Shown: positions 49,282 through 60,877 of the stretch, in pieces
How positions within the stretch are numbered: position 1 is the first letter of the stretch
Layout of the letters: each line of letters begins with the position of its first letter
Assembly: GCA_964492245.1 (NCBI GenBank)
Contig: CAZBJJ010000003.1
Span: 16,787-80,786 of the forward strand
Reading direction: 5' to 3'
DNA length: 64,000 bases
Origin: CAZBJJ01 sp964492245
GTDB lineage: Bacteria > Spirochaetota > Spirochaetia > Treponematales > Breznakiellaceae
Translations under genes and position numbers: made by a program
The notes under the pieces: model-generated
Told to the model about the DNA's origin: nothing
Database searches by the model: none
The model's input: the letters and a program-made list of their open reading frames with translations, nothing else

Positions 49282-50028
49282 TTAAAAGTTTGCTATGGGC
49301 ACGAAGCTCTCTGCTTTTAAGGAAGCTCCGCCAACTAGGGCCCCATCAATATTGGGCTTGGCCATAAGCTCGGCAACATTTTCCGGCTTTACCGACCCAC
49401 CATATTGAATACAAAGAGCCTTTGCCGCCTCCTGGCCATACAGACCGGCGAGAACCTTGCGAATATGGGCATGAATTGCATCGGCATCCTCGGGGGTGGC
49501 TGTCTTGCCGGTACCAATGGCCCAGACTGGCTCATAGGCTATGCTTACCCGCGACAGATCTTCTGGGCTCACCCCCTTAAGACCTTCGACAGTCTGGGTT
49601 TCGCACACAGCCTCTGCCCTGCCGGCTTCCCGCTCTTCCAGAAGCTCGCCGACACAGAGAATTACCTCGAGCCCCTCCGCTAGGGCAAGTTTAACCTTTT
49701 TATTGATTAAGGCATCGTCTTCGCGATACGAGTGCCGGCGCTCACTGTGGCCCAAAATAACCACCTGTACCCCTAGGTCTTTAAGCTGAAGCACCGAAAC
49801 CTCGCCAGTGTGCGCGCCTTCTTTTTCGCAGCTCATATTTTGAGCGCCCAACAGAATATTGCTGCCCTTTACCACTGCTGCCACTGTCTCTAGGGCGGTA
49901 AAAGAGGGGGCAACAAGATATTTATGGGGCGCATTTTTTAAGCCAGCTACCAAATCGCTGGCAAGGGCCTTTGCCTCGGCCCTGTTTTTGTGCATTTTCC
50001 AATTTCCTGCAATGTAATACTGTCGCAT
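49282..50028 (-). CDS. tpiA: Triosephosphate isomerase
   Basis: A 248-residue glycolytic enzyme interconverting dihydroxyacetone phosphate and glyceraldehyde 3-phosphate. YIAGNWKMHKN holds the catalytic Lys, GHSERRHSY the His, and IAYEPVWAIGTGKTATPE the Glu and flexible loop 6; QYGGSVKPEN and GALVGGASLK complete the phosphate site. Follows pgk by about 42 nt. Confidence 0.97.
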   Translation of the reverse strand: MRQYYIAGNWKMHKNRAEAKALASDLVAGLKNAPHKYLVAPSFTALETVAAVVKGSNILLGAQNMSCEKEGAHTGEVSVLQLKDLGVQVVILGHSERRHSYREDDALINKKVKLALAEGLEVILCVGELLEEREAGRAEAVCETQTVEGLKGVSPEDLSRVSIAYEPVWAIGTGKTATPEDADAIHAHIRKVLAGLYGQEAAKALCIQYGGSVKPENVAELMAKPNIDGALVGGASLKAESFVPIANF

Positions 50029-50070
50029 TTCTGTATCTCCTAAATAAGTATGCCTTTTTTCTGCAAACTT

Positions 50071-51333
50071 CTATGCTTTGCAAACTTCTATGCCGGGCAG
50101 TTTTTTACCCTCCAATAATTCCAAGGAGGCACCGCCCCCGGTGGAAACATGGCTCATATTATTTGCCAATTTAAATTTATTAACTGCAGCCACCGAATCG
50201 CCACCGCCTACAACGGTAATGGCACCGCGCCCAGTGGCCTCTGCCACGAGCTTGCCCACGGCCTCGGTGCCCGCGGCAAAGGAATCAAATTCAAAGACCC
50301 CTACCGGCCCATTCCATACAATGGTCTTTGCCGTAGAGAGTACTTCTTTATATCTATCTACTGTTTTATGCCCAACATCCAGACCCATTAGGCCCTCGGG
50401 AATATCGATTGCATCCACCGGCACCGGGTTTGCATTGGGGTCGAAGGCAGTGGCGCAGAGATGGTCGACTGGTAAGACAATTTCTGCCCCCTGTTTTTTA
50501 GCTGCTTCTAAAACCCTTTTTGCCGTGTCCAACTGGTCTTCCTCGACTAAGGAGGTGCCCACGCTATGCCCCTGAGCTTTTAAGAAGGTATAGGCCATAC
50601 CACCGCCTACAACAAGGGCACTGGCATTTTTTAAAAGACTTTCCAGCACAGCAATTTTGCTCGAAACCTTGGCACCACCAATAATTGCCACCAATGGCTT
50701 TACCGGGCTCGCCACAACTGGTTCAAGGTACTGTACCTCCTTTTCCATAAGGAAGCCGGCAACCGAGGTCTTCATAAATTTGGCAATAGAGGCGGTGGAT
50801 GCGTGGTCGCGGTGGGCCGTACCAAAGGCATCGTTTACAAAAACATCGCCATAGCTGGCCAGTTCCTTGGCCAATGTATCGCGCTCCCCAGCATCCTTGC
50901 TGGTCTCTTCTGCATGGAAGCGGGTGTTTTCCAGCATAATGACACTTCCAGCTGGCTGGGACTCGATAAAGCTTTTTTTCCCATAACAGGAATCTTCACC
51001 GGCAAAGGCAACCGGCTTTCCCAATTTGGTCGCTAGGTACTCGGCAACAGGCCGCATCCGATGCTTGCCCACAATATAGGCATCCTTGTCAAAGCTCTTG
51101 CCATCGCGCTCGGCCTTTTCCCTGGCTTTTTTAGTATCCTTGGTGGGATCGCCCAAGTGGCTCATAAGCGTAAGGCTTTTAACGCCTTTTTCCAGCAAAT
51201 ACTCGATGGTGGGCAGGGCAGCGACAATGCGAGTGTCATCCTGAACCTGGCCATCTTTCATGGGAACATTAAAATCGACTCGCATAATAACACGCATATC
51301 TTTAAGTTCTAAATCTTTTACCGTCCTAATCAT
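50071..51333 (-). CDS. pgk: Phosphoglycerate kinase
   Basis: A 420-residue glycolytic kinase. The start ATG at 51333 has GAGGAGG 5 nt upstream. [55 protein letters not shown] and the C-terminal [13 protein letters not shown] are typical. It forms 3-phosphoglycerate and ATP. Upstream of tpiA; gap is upstream with a terminator between. Confidence 0.97.
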   Translation of the reverse strand: MIRTVKDLELKDMRVIMRVDFNVPMKDGQVQDDTRIVAALPTIEYLLEKGVKSLTLMSHLGDPTKDTKKAREKAERDGKSFDKDAYIVGKHRMRPVAEYLATKLGKPVAFAGEDSCYGKKSFIESQPAGSVIMLENTRFHAEETSKDAGERDTLAKELASYGDVFVNDAFGTAHRDHASTASIAKFMKTSVAGFLMEKEVQYLEPVVASPVKPLVAIIGGAKVSSKIAVLESLLKNASALVVGGGMAYTFLKAQGHSVGTSLVEEDQLDTAKRVLEAAKKQGAEIVLPVDHLCATAFDPNANPVPVDAIDIPEGLMGLDVGHKTVDRYKEVLSTAKTIVWNGPVGVFEFDSFAAGTEAVGKLVAEATGRGAITVVGGGDSVAAVNKFKLANNMSHVSTGGGASLELLEGKKLPGIEVCKA

Positions 51334-51409
51334 TGCATCCTCCTCATTTAGAAAAAGCCATTTACTAACAAAAACGGACAATACCAATATCTCGGTTTTG
51401 TATACAGTT

Positions 51410-51449
51410 AAAAAAAAGACTGCCCAAACATTTTCCAGGGCAGTCTTTT
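51410..51449 (-). terminator. Rho-independent terminator after gap
   Basis: Reverse strand: AAAAGACTGCCC and GGGCAGTCTTTT (12-bp arms, 51438-51449 and 51414-51425) around a 12-nt loop, followed by a run of T. It separates gap from pgk. Confidence 0.85.
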
Positions 51450-51506
51450 AAATTCGGGACCCAAGGGCCCTTGTATAGGTAGCAGTTAGATTGCCTGTCT
51501 ACATAT

Positions 51507-51538
51507 GGGCCTCTAAAAACCAAGGTTTTTAGAGGCCC
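51507..51538. terminator. Perfect 15-bp hairpin between gap and pgk
   Basis: GGGCCTCTAAAAACC (51507-51521), AA, and its exact complement (51524-51538). It stands directly after gap and before the classic terminator. Possibly a second terminator, an mRNA stabiliser or a cruciform. Confidence 0.65.
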
Positions 51539-51556
51539 GAGATAGCACCTAAGAAC

Positions 51557-52654
<1,098 letters not shown>

Positions 52655-52697
52655 TTAAAACTGTTTCCACAATCAATTAAATAGGTTACCTTAATGT

Positions 52698-53867
52698 ATG
52701 CGTTCACATTATTTTTTTACTAGGCTCTCCTGTCTCCTCGTTCTTATAGGCTTTTTTAACTCCTGCTCCACTGCCAGCAGGCCAACCCAAACAAAAGAAC
52801 CGGCTTTAAAAGATGTTTTTAAAGATCATTTTAGCATTGGCTGTCTGCTGTCCTATGCCCACGTAGCTCCAGGGACTGAGGGCGACAAACTCATTGGCCA
52901 GCATATGAATACAATGAGCCCGGGCAACAATATGAAACCCGATTATATTTTAAATATTGCCGCTGCCGAGCGGGCCTACAATAGCGCAAAGGTCGAGGAC
53001 CGGGAAAAGGCCAATCGCACTGCCATTGTCAGCTTTCCCCAAAATTTAATCGACCAGTTAAACTGGGCCAAAGACAACAATTTTGGCTTTAGAGGCCATA
53101 CCTTGGTCTGGCACTCCCAGACCCCCACCGCTTTTTTCCGCGAGGGCTGGAGCAAGGACGGCGACTTTGTGAGCCCCGAAATAATGGATGCGCGCCTGAA
53201 TTCCTATATTGGCGAGGTAATGCGCCTTATTCACAAAGATTGGCCCGATATGTTCATTGCGATGGATGTGGTAAACGAGGCCATTGACGATGGCAGCGCT
53301 GCAGTTCGTACAACAAAAAATGACTGGTACACGGTGTATAAAAACGCTTCATATATCGAAAAGGCCTTTGAATACACAAAATATTGGCGCGAATACTATG
53401 GTGAGGCTCAAATAATCCTCTATTATAATGATTACAATACCCACAATTCCCGCAAGGCCGATGGCATCGTAAAACTTTTAAAACCCCTTTACGAAAAAGA
53501 GCTTTTAGAAGGAATAGGCCTGCAGGAACACAATAGCCTTTATTCGCCCAGCAAGGAGGCCTGGATTGCCAGCTACAATAAATTTGCAAAAATCTGCAAC
53601 GAAATAAGCATTACCGAGCTGGATGTAAGCACGGGCGCAAATACCAATTGGCCAAGCGAAGCTATCCTAAAAAAACAGGCAGAGCAGTATAAAATGCTTT
53701 TTACCTTGTATAAAGAGCACAGTCTGGGTTCTGGCAATGGCAAGATTGCCAATGTTTCGAAGGACGGGCTAAACGATGAGTATACTTTTAAAAAGAATCA
53801 GTCCAGTTCGCTCTGGGATGAAAACTTTGAGCCCAAGCCTGCCTTTTGGGCGATAGTTGGGCCCTGA
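52698..53867 (+). CDS. GH10 endo-1,4-beta-xylanase, lipoprotein
   Basis: A 389-residue glycoside hydrolase family 10 enzyme that cuts internal xylan bonds. The N-terminus has a signal with lipobox GFFNSC (Cys about 23), so it is probably lipid-anchored. The TIM barrel has HTLVWHSQTPTAFFREG, the acid-base Glu in MDVVNEAIDDG, the nucleophile Glu in SITELDVSTG. The segment NVSKDGLNDEYTF takes the place of the usual VTFWGL strand, so one conserved Trp is lost. It stands alone between gap and mazG, with no other glycan genes. Confidence 0.92.
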   Translation: MRSHYFFTRLSCLLVLIGFFNSCSTASRPTQTKEPALKDVFKDHFSIGCLLSYAHVAPGTEGDKLIGQHMNTMSPGNNMKPDYILNIAAAERAYNSAKVEDREKANRTAIVSFPQNLIDQLNWAKDNNFGFRGHTLVWHSQTPTAFFREGWSKDGDFVSPEIMDARLNSYIGEVMRLIHKDWPDMFIAMDVVNEAIDDGSAAVRTTKNDWYTVYKNASYIEKAFEYTKYWREYYGEAQIILYYNDYNTHNSRKADGIVKLLKPLYEKELLEGIGLQEHNSLYSPSKEAWIASYNKFAKICNEISITELDVSTGANTNWPSEAILKKQAEQYKMLFTLYKEHSLGSGNGKIANVSKDGLNDEYTFKKNQSSSLWDENFEPKPAFWAIVGP

Positions 53868-53890
53868 TAGTAGTACCCCGAAGCTTGCAC

Positions 53891-54703
53891 CTACTGTCTT
53901 TTAGCCTCCTGTTCTTTGGCCTCCTGCCAAACGGCTTCCATGACATCAATTTTGGAGGCTTCCATTGGCAGGCCTTTTTCGGCCATTTTTTTCTCTACAT
54001 AGGCAAAACGCTGGGCAAATCGCTCATTTGTACCCTGTAGGGCCACTGCAGGATCTACTTTATAGTGGCGACAGAGGTTAATTACTGCAAAAAGCAGGTC
54101 GCCAAGCTCCTGTTCCCGCTCCTGCTGGTTGGCAGCGGCAAGTACCTCGCCCAGCTCTTCCTGCACTTTTTCCACTACGGCCTCTACCCTTGGCCAGTCG
54201 AAGTTTTTTTTTGCCGCTTTTTTCTGCATTTTATAGGCCCGCTCTAGGGGTGGCAGGACCTTAGAGACCTCATCTAAAATGGAATTGGCCTTGGGCCGGC
54301 CTTCTTTTTCCTCTTTAATTTTCTGCCAGTTTTCGAGGACCTCGCCCACACTGTGCACCTGGGTATCGCCAAATACGTGGGGGTGGCGGCGGATGAGTTT
54401 TTCGCAAATGCCTTCGAGGACAGAGCTAATACTAAAAAGGTGCTGTTCTTCGTGTTGGTAGGATATCATTGTAGCTAAAAGAAATACATCGCCTAGCTCT
54501 TCTTCTATATGGGCCGCATCGCCTTCGCTTATTGCCTGTACGCATTCGTAGCTCTCTTCTAAAAGGTCGCTGCGCAGGCTCATGGGGCTCTGTTCGCGGT
54601 CCCAGGGGCAGCCGTCGGGGGCACGTAGCCTTTGCACAACAGAGACTAAACGCGCAAAGGAGGTCGCAGCCTCGTGCTGGTCGGAATGTTTTTGTATACT
54701 CAT
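53891..54703 (-). CDS. mazG: Nucleoside triphosphate pyrophosphohydrolase MazG
   Basis: A 270-residue protein with two MazG domains. The metal-binding motifs are LLEESYECVQAI with HIEEELGDVFL in the first half and VQEELGEVL with EQELGDLLFAVIN in the second. It hydrolyses NTPs, including aberrant ones, to NMP and PPi. The start at 54703 lies 6 nt after TACACT, a weak -10, without Shine-Dalgarno. Confidence 0.93.
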   Translation of the reverse strand: MSIQKHSDQHEAATSFARLVSVVQRLRAPDGCPWDREQSPMSLRSDLLEESYECVQAISEGDAAHIEEELGDVFLLATMISYQHEEQHLFSISSVLEGICEKLIRRHPHVFGDTQVHSVGEVLENWQKIKEEKEGRPKANSILDEVSKVLPPLERAYKMQKKAAKKNFDWPRVEAVVEKVQEELGEVLAAANQQEREQELGDLLFAVINLCRHYKVDPAVALQGTNERFAQRFAYVEKKMAEKGLPMEASKIDVMEAVWQEAKEQEAKRQ

Positions 54704-54751
54704 AATAGCAGTGTATCGCAGGTGCAAGCTTTGGGAAACTGGGGTAAAAAC

Positions 54752-54811
54752 TTGACCCTATATATTTTTTTTCACTATGTTAGAATCATGCAACATTTAA
54801 GGTTGCAACAT
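54752..54811 (+). promoter_or_regulatory. Promoter and repeat element before peroxiredoxin
   Basis: TTGACC (54752-54757), an 18-nt spacer and TATGTT (54776-54781). TGCAACAT occurs twice (54789-54796, 54804-54811), and TGCAAC/GTTGCA form an inverted pair (54789-54794, 54802-54807). The element lies just after the predicted start of transcription, so it could be a repressor site for oxidative-stress control. Confidence 0.5.
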
Positions 54812-54833
54812 ATTTTTTGATGGAGGAATGAAA

Positions 54834-55538
54834 ATGGAAGAACAAGTAGTGAGCATGCCAAGAATTGGCGACAAGGCACCAGCATTTAAGGCGGTAACAA
54901 CTCAGGGCGAGATTGATTTTCCCAAGCAGTACGAAGGCTCTTGGGTCATCCTCTTTAGCCATCCGGCAGACTTTACCCCTGTCTGTACCTCGGAGTTTAT
55001 GACCTTTGCCAATATGGCCGACAAGTTCGAAGAGCTCAACTGTAAGCTAGTGGGCCTATCTATCGATGGCCTGTACAGCCACATTGCCTGGCTGCGCACC
55101 ATTAAGGACAAGATTGAGTACAAGGGGATGAAAAACATCGAAGTTAAATTCCCCTTAATCGAGGACATCAGTATGGAGGTGGCCAGCAAATACGGCATGG
55201 TCATGCCCGGCGAATCGAATACACAGGCGGTGCGAGCGGTCTTTATTATCGATCCCAAGGGTGTAATTCGCACGATTATTTACTACCCACTGAGCCTTGG
55301 ACGCAACTTCGACGAACTTTTAAGGGCTGTGCAGGCGCTTAAGGCCGCCGACGAGTTTAAGGTGGCAATGCCCGCAGACTGGCGCCCGGGCGACGATGTC
55401 ATTGTGCCAACGGCCGGCTCCTGTGGCGTGGCGGAATCTCGTGTAGCTGGCGAGGATCCAGATATTTACTGCCACGATTGGTTCTTCTGCACCAAAAAGC
55501 TGGATAGAGAAAAGGTACTAAAGGCAATAAACAAATAA
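54834..55538 (+). CDS. Peroxiredoxin (Prx6-like, archaeal type)
   Basis: A 234-residue thiol peroxidase. The start ATG at 54834 has GGAGG 7 nt upstream. The peroxidatic Cys is in FSHPADFTPVCTSEF; a C-terminal arm carries CGVAESR and a C-x5-C pair (DIYCHDWFFC), as in the archaeal peroxiredoxins with extra resolving cysteines. It detoxifies hydrogen and organic peroxides, valuable for an anaerobe. It has its own promoter and terminator. Confidence 0.93.
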   Translation: MEEQVVSMPRIGDKAPAFKAVTTQGEIDFPKQYEGSWVILFSHPADFTPVCTSEFMTFANMADKFEELNCKLVGLSIDGLYSHIAWLRTIKDKIEYKGMKNIEVKFPLIEDISMEVASKYGMVMPGESNTQAVRAVFIIDPKGVIRTIIYYPLSLGRNFDELLRAVQALKAADEFKVAMPADWRPGDDVIVPTAGSCGVAESRVAGEDPDIYCHDWFFCTKKLDREKVLKAINK

Positions 55539-55584
55539 GGGCGCTTGGAAAAAACTGACATTTTTCGAGCTCGCCAAATAAGGG

Positions 55585-55617
55585 GCAGGTCGCGATATTA
55601 GCGGCCTGCTTTTTTTT
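55585..55617 (+). terminator. Rho-independent terminator of the peroxiredoxin gene
   Basis: GCAGGTCGC (55585-55593) and GCGGCCTGC (55601-55609) pair with one G-U, 7-nt loop, then eight T. It overlaps the last seven codons and stop of fusA on the other strand. Confidence 0.85.
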
Positions 55618-57625
55618 GGAAATGGCTAAATTCCATGGAAAAATTGGCACGCCCCTGCGAAACCGAGCGCAGTGCGGTCATAAAGCCAAACATTGCCTCC
55701 ATGGGGGCCTGCGCTCTGACCACATCCACCGAGACCTTCGATTCCATATTCTGTACCAGGCCACCGCGCTGCACCACAAGGCTAATGGCATCGCCCACAT
55801 AGTCTTTGGGGCTGGTTATATCGATATTCATAATTGGTTCTAAAAGGATGGGGCCGGCCTGTCTACAGGCCTCGTCGAAGCCCATGCTGGCACAGGCCTG
55901 AAAGGCAAATTCACTGGCTGTAAGCTCGTCGTATTCTATATTGTCCACGGTAACTGCAATGTCGATACAGGGATAGCCCATCTCGATTCCCGAAGGAATT
56001 GAGCCCATTACGCCAGCCTCGATGGCAGCTAAAATAGATTGGGGAATTTTCTCCCTGCCCGGTATACACTGATAGCTATTGCCCGAGCCCCGCTCGCGGG
56101 GGGCTACACTTACTCTAAGGGCGGCGAAAACCTCTTTTCCTGCTACTAATCTATCGAATTCCTTACGCAGGCTCTGGCTTTTTTCGATGGACTCGCGGTA
56201 AGTAACCTGGGGCTTACCGACCTTGGCGGCAAGCTTGTAGTCCTTAGTAATGCGGGTAAGCAAGACCTCCAAGTGTAGCTCGCCCATGCCAGAGATAACG
56301 AGCTGGCCAGTTTCCTCGTTTTCGCGCGTCATAAAGGTGGGGTCTTCCTTGGCAAGAATTGCAAGGACCTCGCGCAGACGGTCCTGCTCGGACTGCGTTT
56401 TAGGCTCTATCGCCACAGAAATGACCGGCTCGGGAAACTGAATATGTTCCAAGACAATCGGCCAGCCCTCGCTGCCGATGGTATCTCCGGTCTGGGCAAG
56501 CTTTAGGCCAATAACAACCCCAATATCGCCGGCGCGCAACTCGTCCATGGGCTCGCTCTTGTTGGACTGCATGCGCAAAATGCGGTTGGCCCGCTCTCTT
56601 TTTTTCTTGCCAATATTGTAGATGGCTGTGCCCGATTTAATTGAGCCCGAATACATGCGCACATAGCAAAGACTGCCAGCCTCCCGGTCGTTTTGAATTT
56701 TAAATACAAGGCCAAGGGGCTGGCCATTTGGGTCGCAGGGAACTTCGATATCACCTTCTTTTTTATCCGAATGCCCAATGGCCGGCGCAACCTCGTCGGG
56801 GGCGGGCAGATAATCGACAATGGCATCTAAAAGGGGCTGGACGGCCATGTTTCGGCGGGAGGCACCACATAAAATGGGCAATACCTCGCGGGCCAAGGTG
56901 GCGCGTCGAATTTCTTTTTTTAAAAGCGCAATGTCGACCTCGCGGTCCTCCAGGCAGCACTCGGTAATCTCGTCGTTTGTGGCCGAAAGCACATCCAAAA
57001 GTTTTTCCCGCCACTGGCCGGCGAGCTCCTTAAGCTCTTCGCGAATCCCTTGGCGTTGCATAACAAGGCCATCGGCATCGGTCCAGAGAATTTCTTCCAT
57101 GGTAAGGAGGTCTATAAGCCCAATAAAATTGGCCTCGCTGCCAATAGGAATTTGTAATGGCAGGGTCTGTACAGAAAACTTTTCGCCAATATCCTTGGTA
57201 ACCTGAAAAAAATCGGCCCCAAGGCGGTCCATCTTATTTATAAAGGCAATGCGTGGCACCTTATAGCGATTGGCCTGGTGCCAGACCGTCTCGCTCTGGG
57301 GTTCGACCCCGCCAACTGCGCAGAACACCGCCACCGCACCGTCGAGAACGCGCAGCGAGCGCTCCACTTCGGCAGTAAAATCTACGTGGCCAGGAGTATC
57401 AATTATATTTATCTGATGCTTCTGCCACCAAGTAGTGGTAGCGGCACTTTGAATTGTAATGCCCCGCTCCTGCTCCTGCTCCATCCAATCCATGGTGGCA
57501 GTGCCGTCGTCCACATCGCCAATTTTATGGCTAAGCCCACTGTAAAAAAGGATGCGTTCGGTGGTAGTAGTTTTTCCGGCGTCGATATGGGCCATAATGC
57601 CAATATTGCGCATTGTCTTGAGCAT
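55598..57625 (-). CDS. fusA: Elongation factor G
   Basis: A 675-residue translocation GTPase. The start ATG at 57625 has AGGAG 7 nt upstream. G motifs: [51 protein letters not shown]. Domain IV and V follow with [14 protein letters not shown] and [18 protein letters not shown]. Slightly shorter than E. coli EF-G; spirochaetes often carry two EF-G types and I cannot say which this is. Its 3' end forms part of the convergent terminator. Confidence 0.95.
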   Translation of the reverse strand: MLKTMRNIGIMAHIDAGKTTTTERILFYSGLSHKIGDVDDGTATMDWMEQEQERGITIQSAATTTWWQKHQINIIDTPGHVDFTAEVERSLRVLDGAVAVFCAVGGVEPQSETVWHQANRYKVPRIAFINKMDRLGADFFQVTKDIGEKFSVQTLPLQIPIGSEANFIGLIDLLTMEEILWTDADGLVMQRQGIREELKELAGQWREKLLDVLSATNDEITECCLEDREVDIALLKKEIRRATLAREVLPILCGASRRNMAVQPLLDAIVDYLPAPDEVAPAIGHSDKKEGDIEVPCDPNGQPLGLVFKIQNDREAGSLCYVRMYSGSIKSGTAIYNIGKKKRERANRILRMQSNKSEPMDELRAGDIGVVIGLKLAQTGDTIGSEGWPIVLEHIQFPEPVISVAIEPKTQSEQDRLREVLAILAKEDPTFMTRENEETGQLVISGMGELHLEVLLTRITKDYKLAAKVGKPQVTYRESIEKSQSLRKEFDRLVAGKEVFAALRVSVAPRERGSGNSYQCIPGREKIPQSILAAIEAGVMGSIPSGIEMGYPCIDIAVTVDNIEYDELTASEFAFQACASMGFDEACRQAGPILLEPIMNIDITSPKDYVGDAISLVVQRGGLVQNMESKVSVDVVRAQAPMEAMFGFMTALRSVSQGRANFSMEFSHFQKKAGR

Positions 57626-57679
57626 ACAAACTCTCCTGTGGGCATAATACAGAAGAAAGCCAATTTATGCCAGACTCTC

Positions 57680-58087
57680 CTAGTCGTAGGCAGGCCCCAG
57701 CGAAAAATCGCCCAAGAGTTTAAAGCGCGGCCCATCGCGCACAATGTCCAAATGGCGCTCGGGAAAATGTGCGGCAAGGCGCTCTTGTATAAGCTTGGCC
57801 GCCTCGAGCATAAAGGCCTCGTAACGCTCTGGGGCCAGGGTTTGCAGACTTGCCACACGCAAATTTATTAAATAGCCCCGCCCATACTGCGAGCCCAGGC
57901 CCAGGGTAAAGTCGGCGGCAATTTCGAAAAGCCCATCCATTTCGGGGTCCCAGGTTTCCCCGCGCTCTGGCCGGTTCGGGTGGAGGGCAAATTCGTTCCC
58001 CCAAGAATCTTCCAATATATGGTCTACCTCGTCCAAGAGTGCTTTAATGCGTTTTTCCAACTGACGCTGTTTTACGTGTCCGCCCAT
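57680..58087 (-). CDS. Conserved-looking hypothetical protein
   Basis: A 135-residue soluble protein I do not recognise. It begins MGGHVKQRQLEKRIKALLDE, with a helical N-terminus, then ALHPNRPERGETWDPEMDGLFE and YGRGYLINLRVAS, which looks like an alpha/beta fold, and ends PRFKLLGDFSLGPAYD. No signal peptide, membrane segment or cysteine. It lies between lon and fusA on the same strand, 10 nt after lon, so it is probably co-transcribed with lon. Confidence 0.7.
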   Translation of the reverse strand: MGGHVKQRQLEKRIKALLDEVDHILEDSWGNEFALHPNRPERGETWDPEMDGLFEIAADFTLGLGSQYGRGYLINLRVASLQTLAPERYEAFMLEAAKLIQERLAAHFPERHLDIVRDGPRFKLLGDFSLGPAYD

Positions 58088-58097
58088 TGTCCCTGCC

Positions 58098-60657
58098 CTA
58101 TGGCAATATTAAGGGCAGAATTTCCTCGAAGCTCTCCACCGGGTGATAGGTCATACCCTTAGATACAATTTCGGGAATTTCTTCAAGGTCCCTCATGTTT
58201 CCTTTGGGGATGATGATATCGACAATGCGGTTGCGCTTTGCCGCTAGGCTCTTCTCTTTGAGCCCCCCAATAGAGAGCACCTGGCCGGTAAGCGATAGCT
58301 CGCCCGTCATGGCAAGGCCATCGGGAATGGTTCTACTGGTAACAAGGGACAAAAGGGCCGTAGCCATACTAATGCCCGCCGATGGCCCGTCCTTTGGCGT
58401 AGCCCCCTCGGGTATATGGAGATGGATATGGTTTTTTTCGAACCATGCTGCCGGCACTTGGTATTTTTCCACTGCAATTTTACGCACATAGCTCATCGCC
58501 AGATGGGCCGATTCCCGCATTACCTTGCCCATTTGGCCAGTAAGGGTAAGGCCTCCCTTACCTGGCATTGCAATTGCTTCTATTATAAGTGTGTCTCCGC
58601 CCATGCTTGTCCAAGCCAGGCCCACCGACATACCAGGGCGGTTAGCGCGCTTTACCGTGTCCTCGCTAANNNNNNNNNNGCTTGCCCAAATATTTTTCTA
58701 CAAGGGGCTTATCAATTTTATATTTTTGCGAAGCCAGCAGTTTTGCGCGGTCCCGATTAAATTTGACCAGATCTTTTTTAAGCTCCCTAATTTGCCCATA
58801 GAGCTCTTCGCTTTTTTCGCTGGCCTGTGCGGCCTTTGAGGCCTCTGTCTTTTCGAGGTCCAGGCTTAAGGCAACATTTTTTTCCCACTGTTCGTTTAGA
58901 TCTTTAAGGGATTGGCTGGGATCTATAAGCTCTTCGCTGTTCTCTTGGTAAAAATCCATAAGCGATTTCGCAAGCTTGCGATGAATTTTATCCAGATTTT
59001 TCTCGAAATTCCGCACACCCGCCTCGCGCGCATAGCCATTTGCGATGTGCAAAAGAGAATCGCGCGTGTATCTAACCTGTGTCTTTTTAAGGCCATTTTT
59101 TTCTAAACTGCGGGGAACTAAATATTTCCTGGCAATTTCCAGTTTTTCACTATCAATATAGCCAGGCAGTTTGATAACCTCCATGCGGTCTATAAGAGGC
59201 CGGGGAATTGAATCGAGGGTATTGGCCGTTACAATAAAAAACACATCCGATATATCGAAGGGCAGGTCCAAATAATGATCGCGGAAATTCACATTCTGCT
59301 CGGGATCCAGCACTTCCAAAAGGGCGCTGGCAGGGTCGCCTTGGTAGCTTTTGCCCATTTTGTCGATCTCGTCCATCATAAACACCGGCGACTTGCTCTT
59401 GGTAATCTTGAGCCCCTGAATAATCTTTCCCGGGAGAGCGCCAATATAGGTGCGGCGATGCCCCTTAATTTCGGCCTCATCGCGCATTCCCCCCACCGAA
59501 AACCTAAAAAACTCCTTGTTAAGGGCCCGGGCAATCGAACGCCCTACCGAGGTCTTGCCCACGCCGGGGGGACCAATAAGACAGATAATTGTGCCCTTGT
59601 TGTCCTGGCGCAATTGGCGCACCGCCAAATATTCGACAATGCGATCTTTTACATCTTTAAGCCCATAGTGGTCTTCGTCCAGAATTTTTCGCGCGCTCTC
59701 CAGCTCGAAGTATTCGCCATTGTCTTCCTTCCAAGGCAGACTGGCCACCGTCTCCAACCAGTTTCGCGTAACCATAAACTCTGCCGAATTGGGATCCATT
59801 ACCTTTAGTTTTTCCAACTCCTGGTCCACGGCCTCTTTTATTTCACCCTCAAAAGTGAACTTTTGCAAGCGTTTTTTATATTTTTGATACTCCGAAGTTG
59901 GCGAATCGCTGGCAATGCCCAATTCATTTTTTATTGCCTTCAGCTCCTCTTTTAAAAAGTATTCGCGCTGACTCCTTTCGATTTTCTCGTTAATCTCGGA
60001 CTGAACCCGGTTTTGAATTTTTAACAGCTCCTGTTCTTTTTTAATAAAGACCAAGACAAGCTCCATTCTTTTGCGCACATTTACGGTCTCTAGCACGCGC
60101 TGCTGCTCTTCGCTGTCGATATTTAAAATTGAGCTGATAAAATCGGCAATCTTACCGGGATTGTCGATATTTACCATATTCAGACGCATTTCCTCGGAAA
60201 AAAACGGATTGTTCTCGGATATCTGGCGCATTTCCACAAGCATGGCCCGCGTAAGGGCCTTTACTTCCATGCTATCACTATCTTCATCCTCTAAATACTC
60301 AACTGCCGCCACAATAGGATTTTGGGCATTGAGCGTTTTTTTAATTTTATAGCGCTTTAGGGTATTTATAAATATATTTACCCCGCCATCGGGCAAATTG
60401 ATGCGCTTTACGATTTTTGCAACGGTGCCCACCTGGTGCAGGTCCTCGATATTTGGGTCCTCGTTATCTTTTTTGAGCATACTCAGCCCAATAAGCCCAT
60501 CGCCATTGATGACCTCGTCTACAACCTTTACATCGTTGGGGTTGCCAATCATTATTGGTGTAAACACTCCAGGAAAAATGGGTCGCCCCATAAGGGCCAC
60601 TAAATGCAATTTATTGGGAAGAGCCTGTTCTATAGTTATAATACTGTTGTCATCCAC
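58098..60657 (-). CDS. lon: ATP-dependent protease Lon, interrupted by an assembly gap
   Basis: About 850 residues in two readings split by ten Ns (58670-58679). The N-terminal LON substrate domain (1 to about 190) and the AAA+ module (Walker A IGPPGVGKTSVGR, Walker B SPVFMMDEIDK) lie before the gap. After it come SEDTVKRANRPGMSVGLAWTS and the protease domain with the catalytic Ser in PKDGPSAGISMA and the Lys in LPGG-like GGLKEKSLAA. The frames differ only because the gap length is unknown. It probably starts with GTG. Lon degrades damaged and regulatory proteins. Confidence 0.95.
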
Positions 60658-60740
60658 TGAAGTACCTGCCTTTGATATATTTTAAGGTAAAATTCCCTGT
60701 TGATGGCGCAAACTGCCAAAAACTTGGTGCAAAACCAAAT

Positions 60741-60762
60741 TAATCTTACTTAAAAGATTATA
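60741..60762 (-). promoter_or_regulatory. Possible lon promoter with inverted repeat
   Basis: Reverse-strand TATAAT (60757-60762), preceded by a weak -35. TAATCTT/AAGATTA (60741-60747, 60754-60760) form an inverted repeat overlapping the -10. No CIRCE element is seen. Confidence 0.3.
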
Positions 60763-60877
60763 AATTGAGCGCAAAAAATCAAGTACAAAATCTTCCCAAC
60801 AGGGAGGGAGGGCCTAGAACAGCTTCTTTACCCAACTAGGCAATTATTCCGGAATGCGATAATATTTAATCTATAAA

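Noticed and set aside
60658..60877. CIRCE/HrcA operator upstream of lon
   Set aside because: The inverted repeat there is only 7 bp with a 6-nt loop and does not match the CIRCE sequence.
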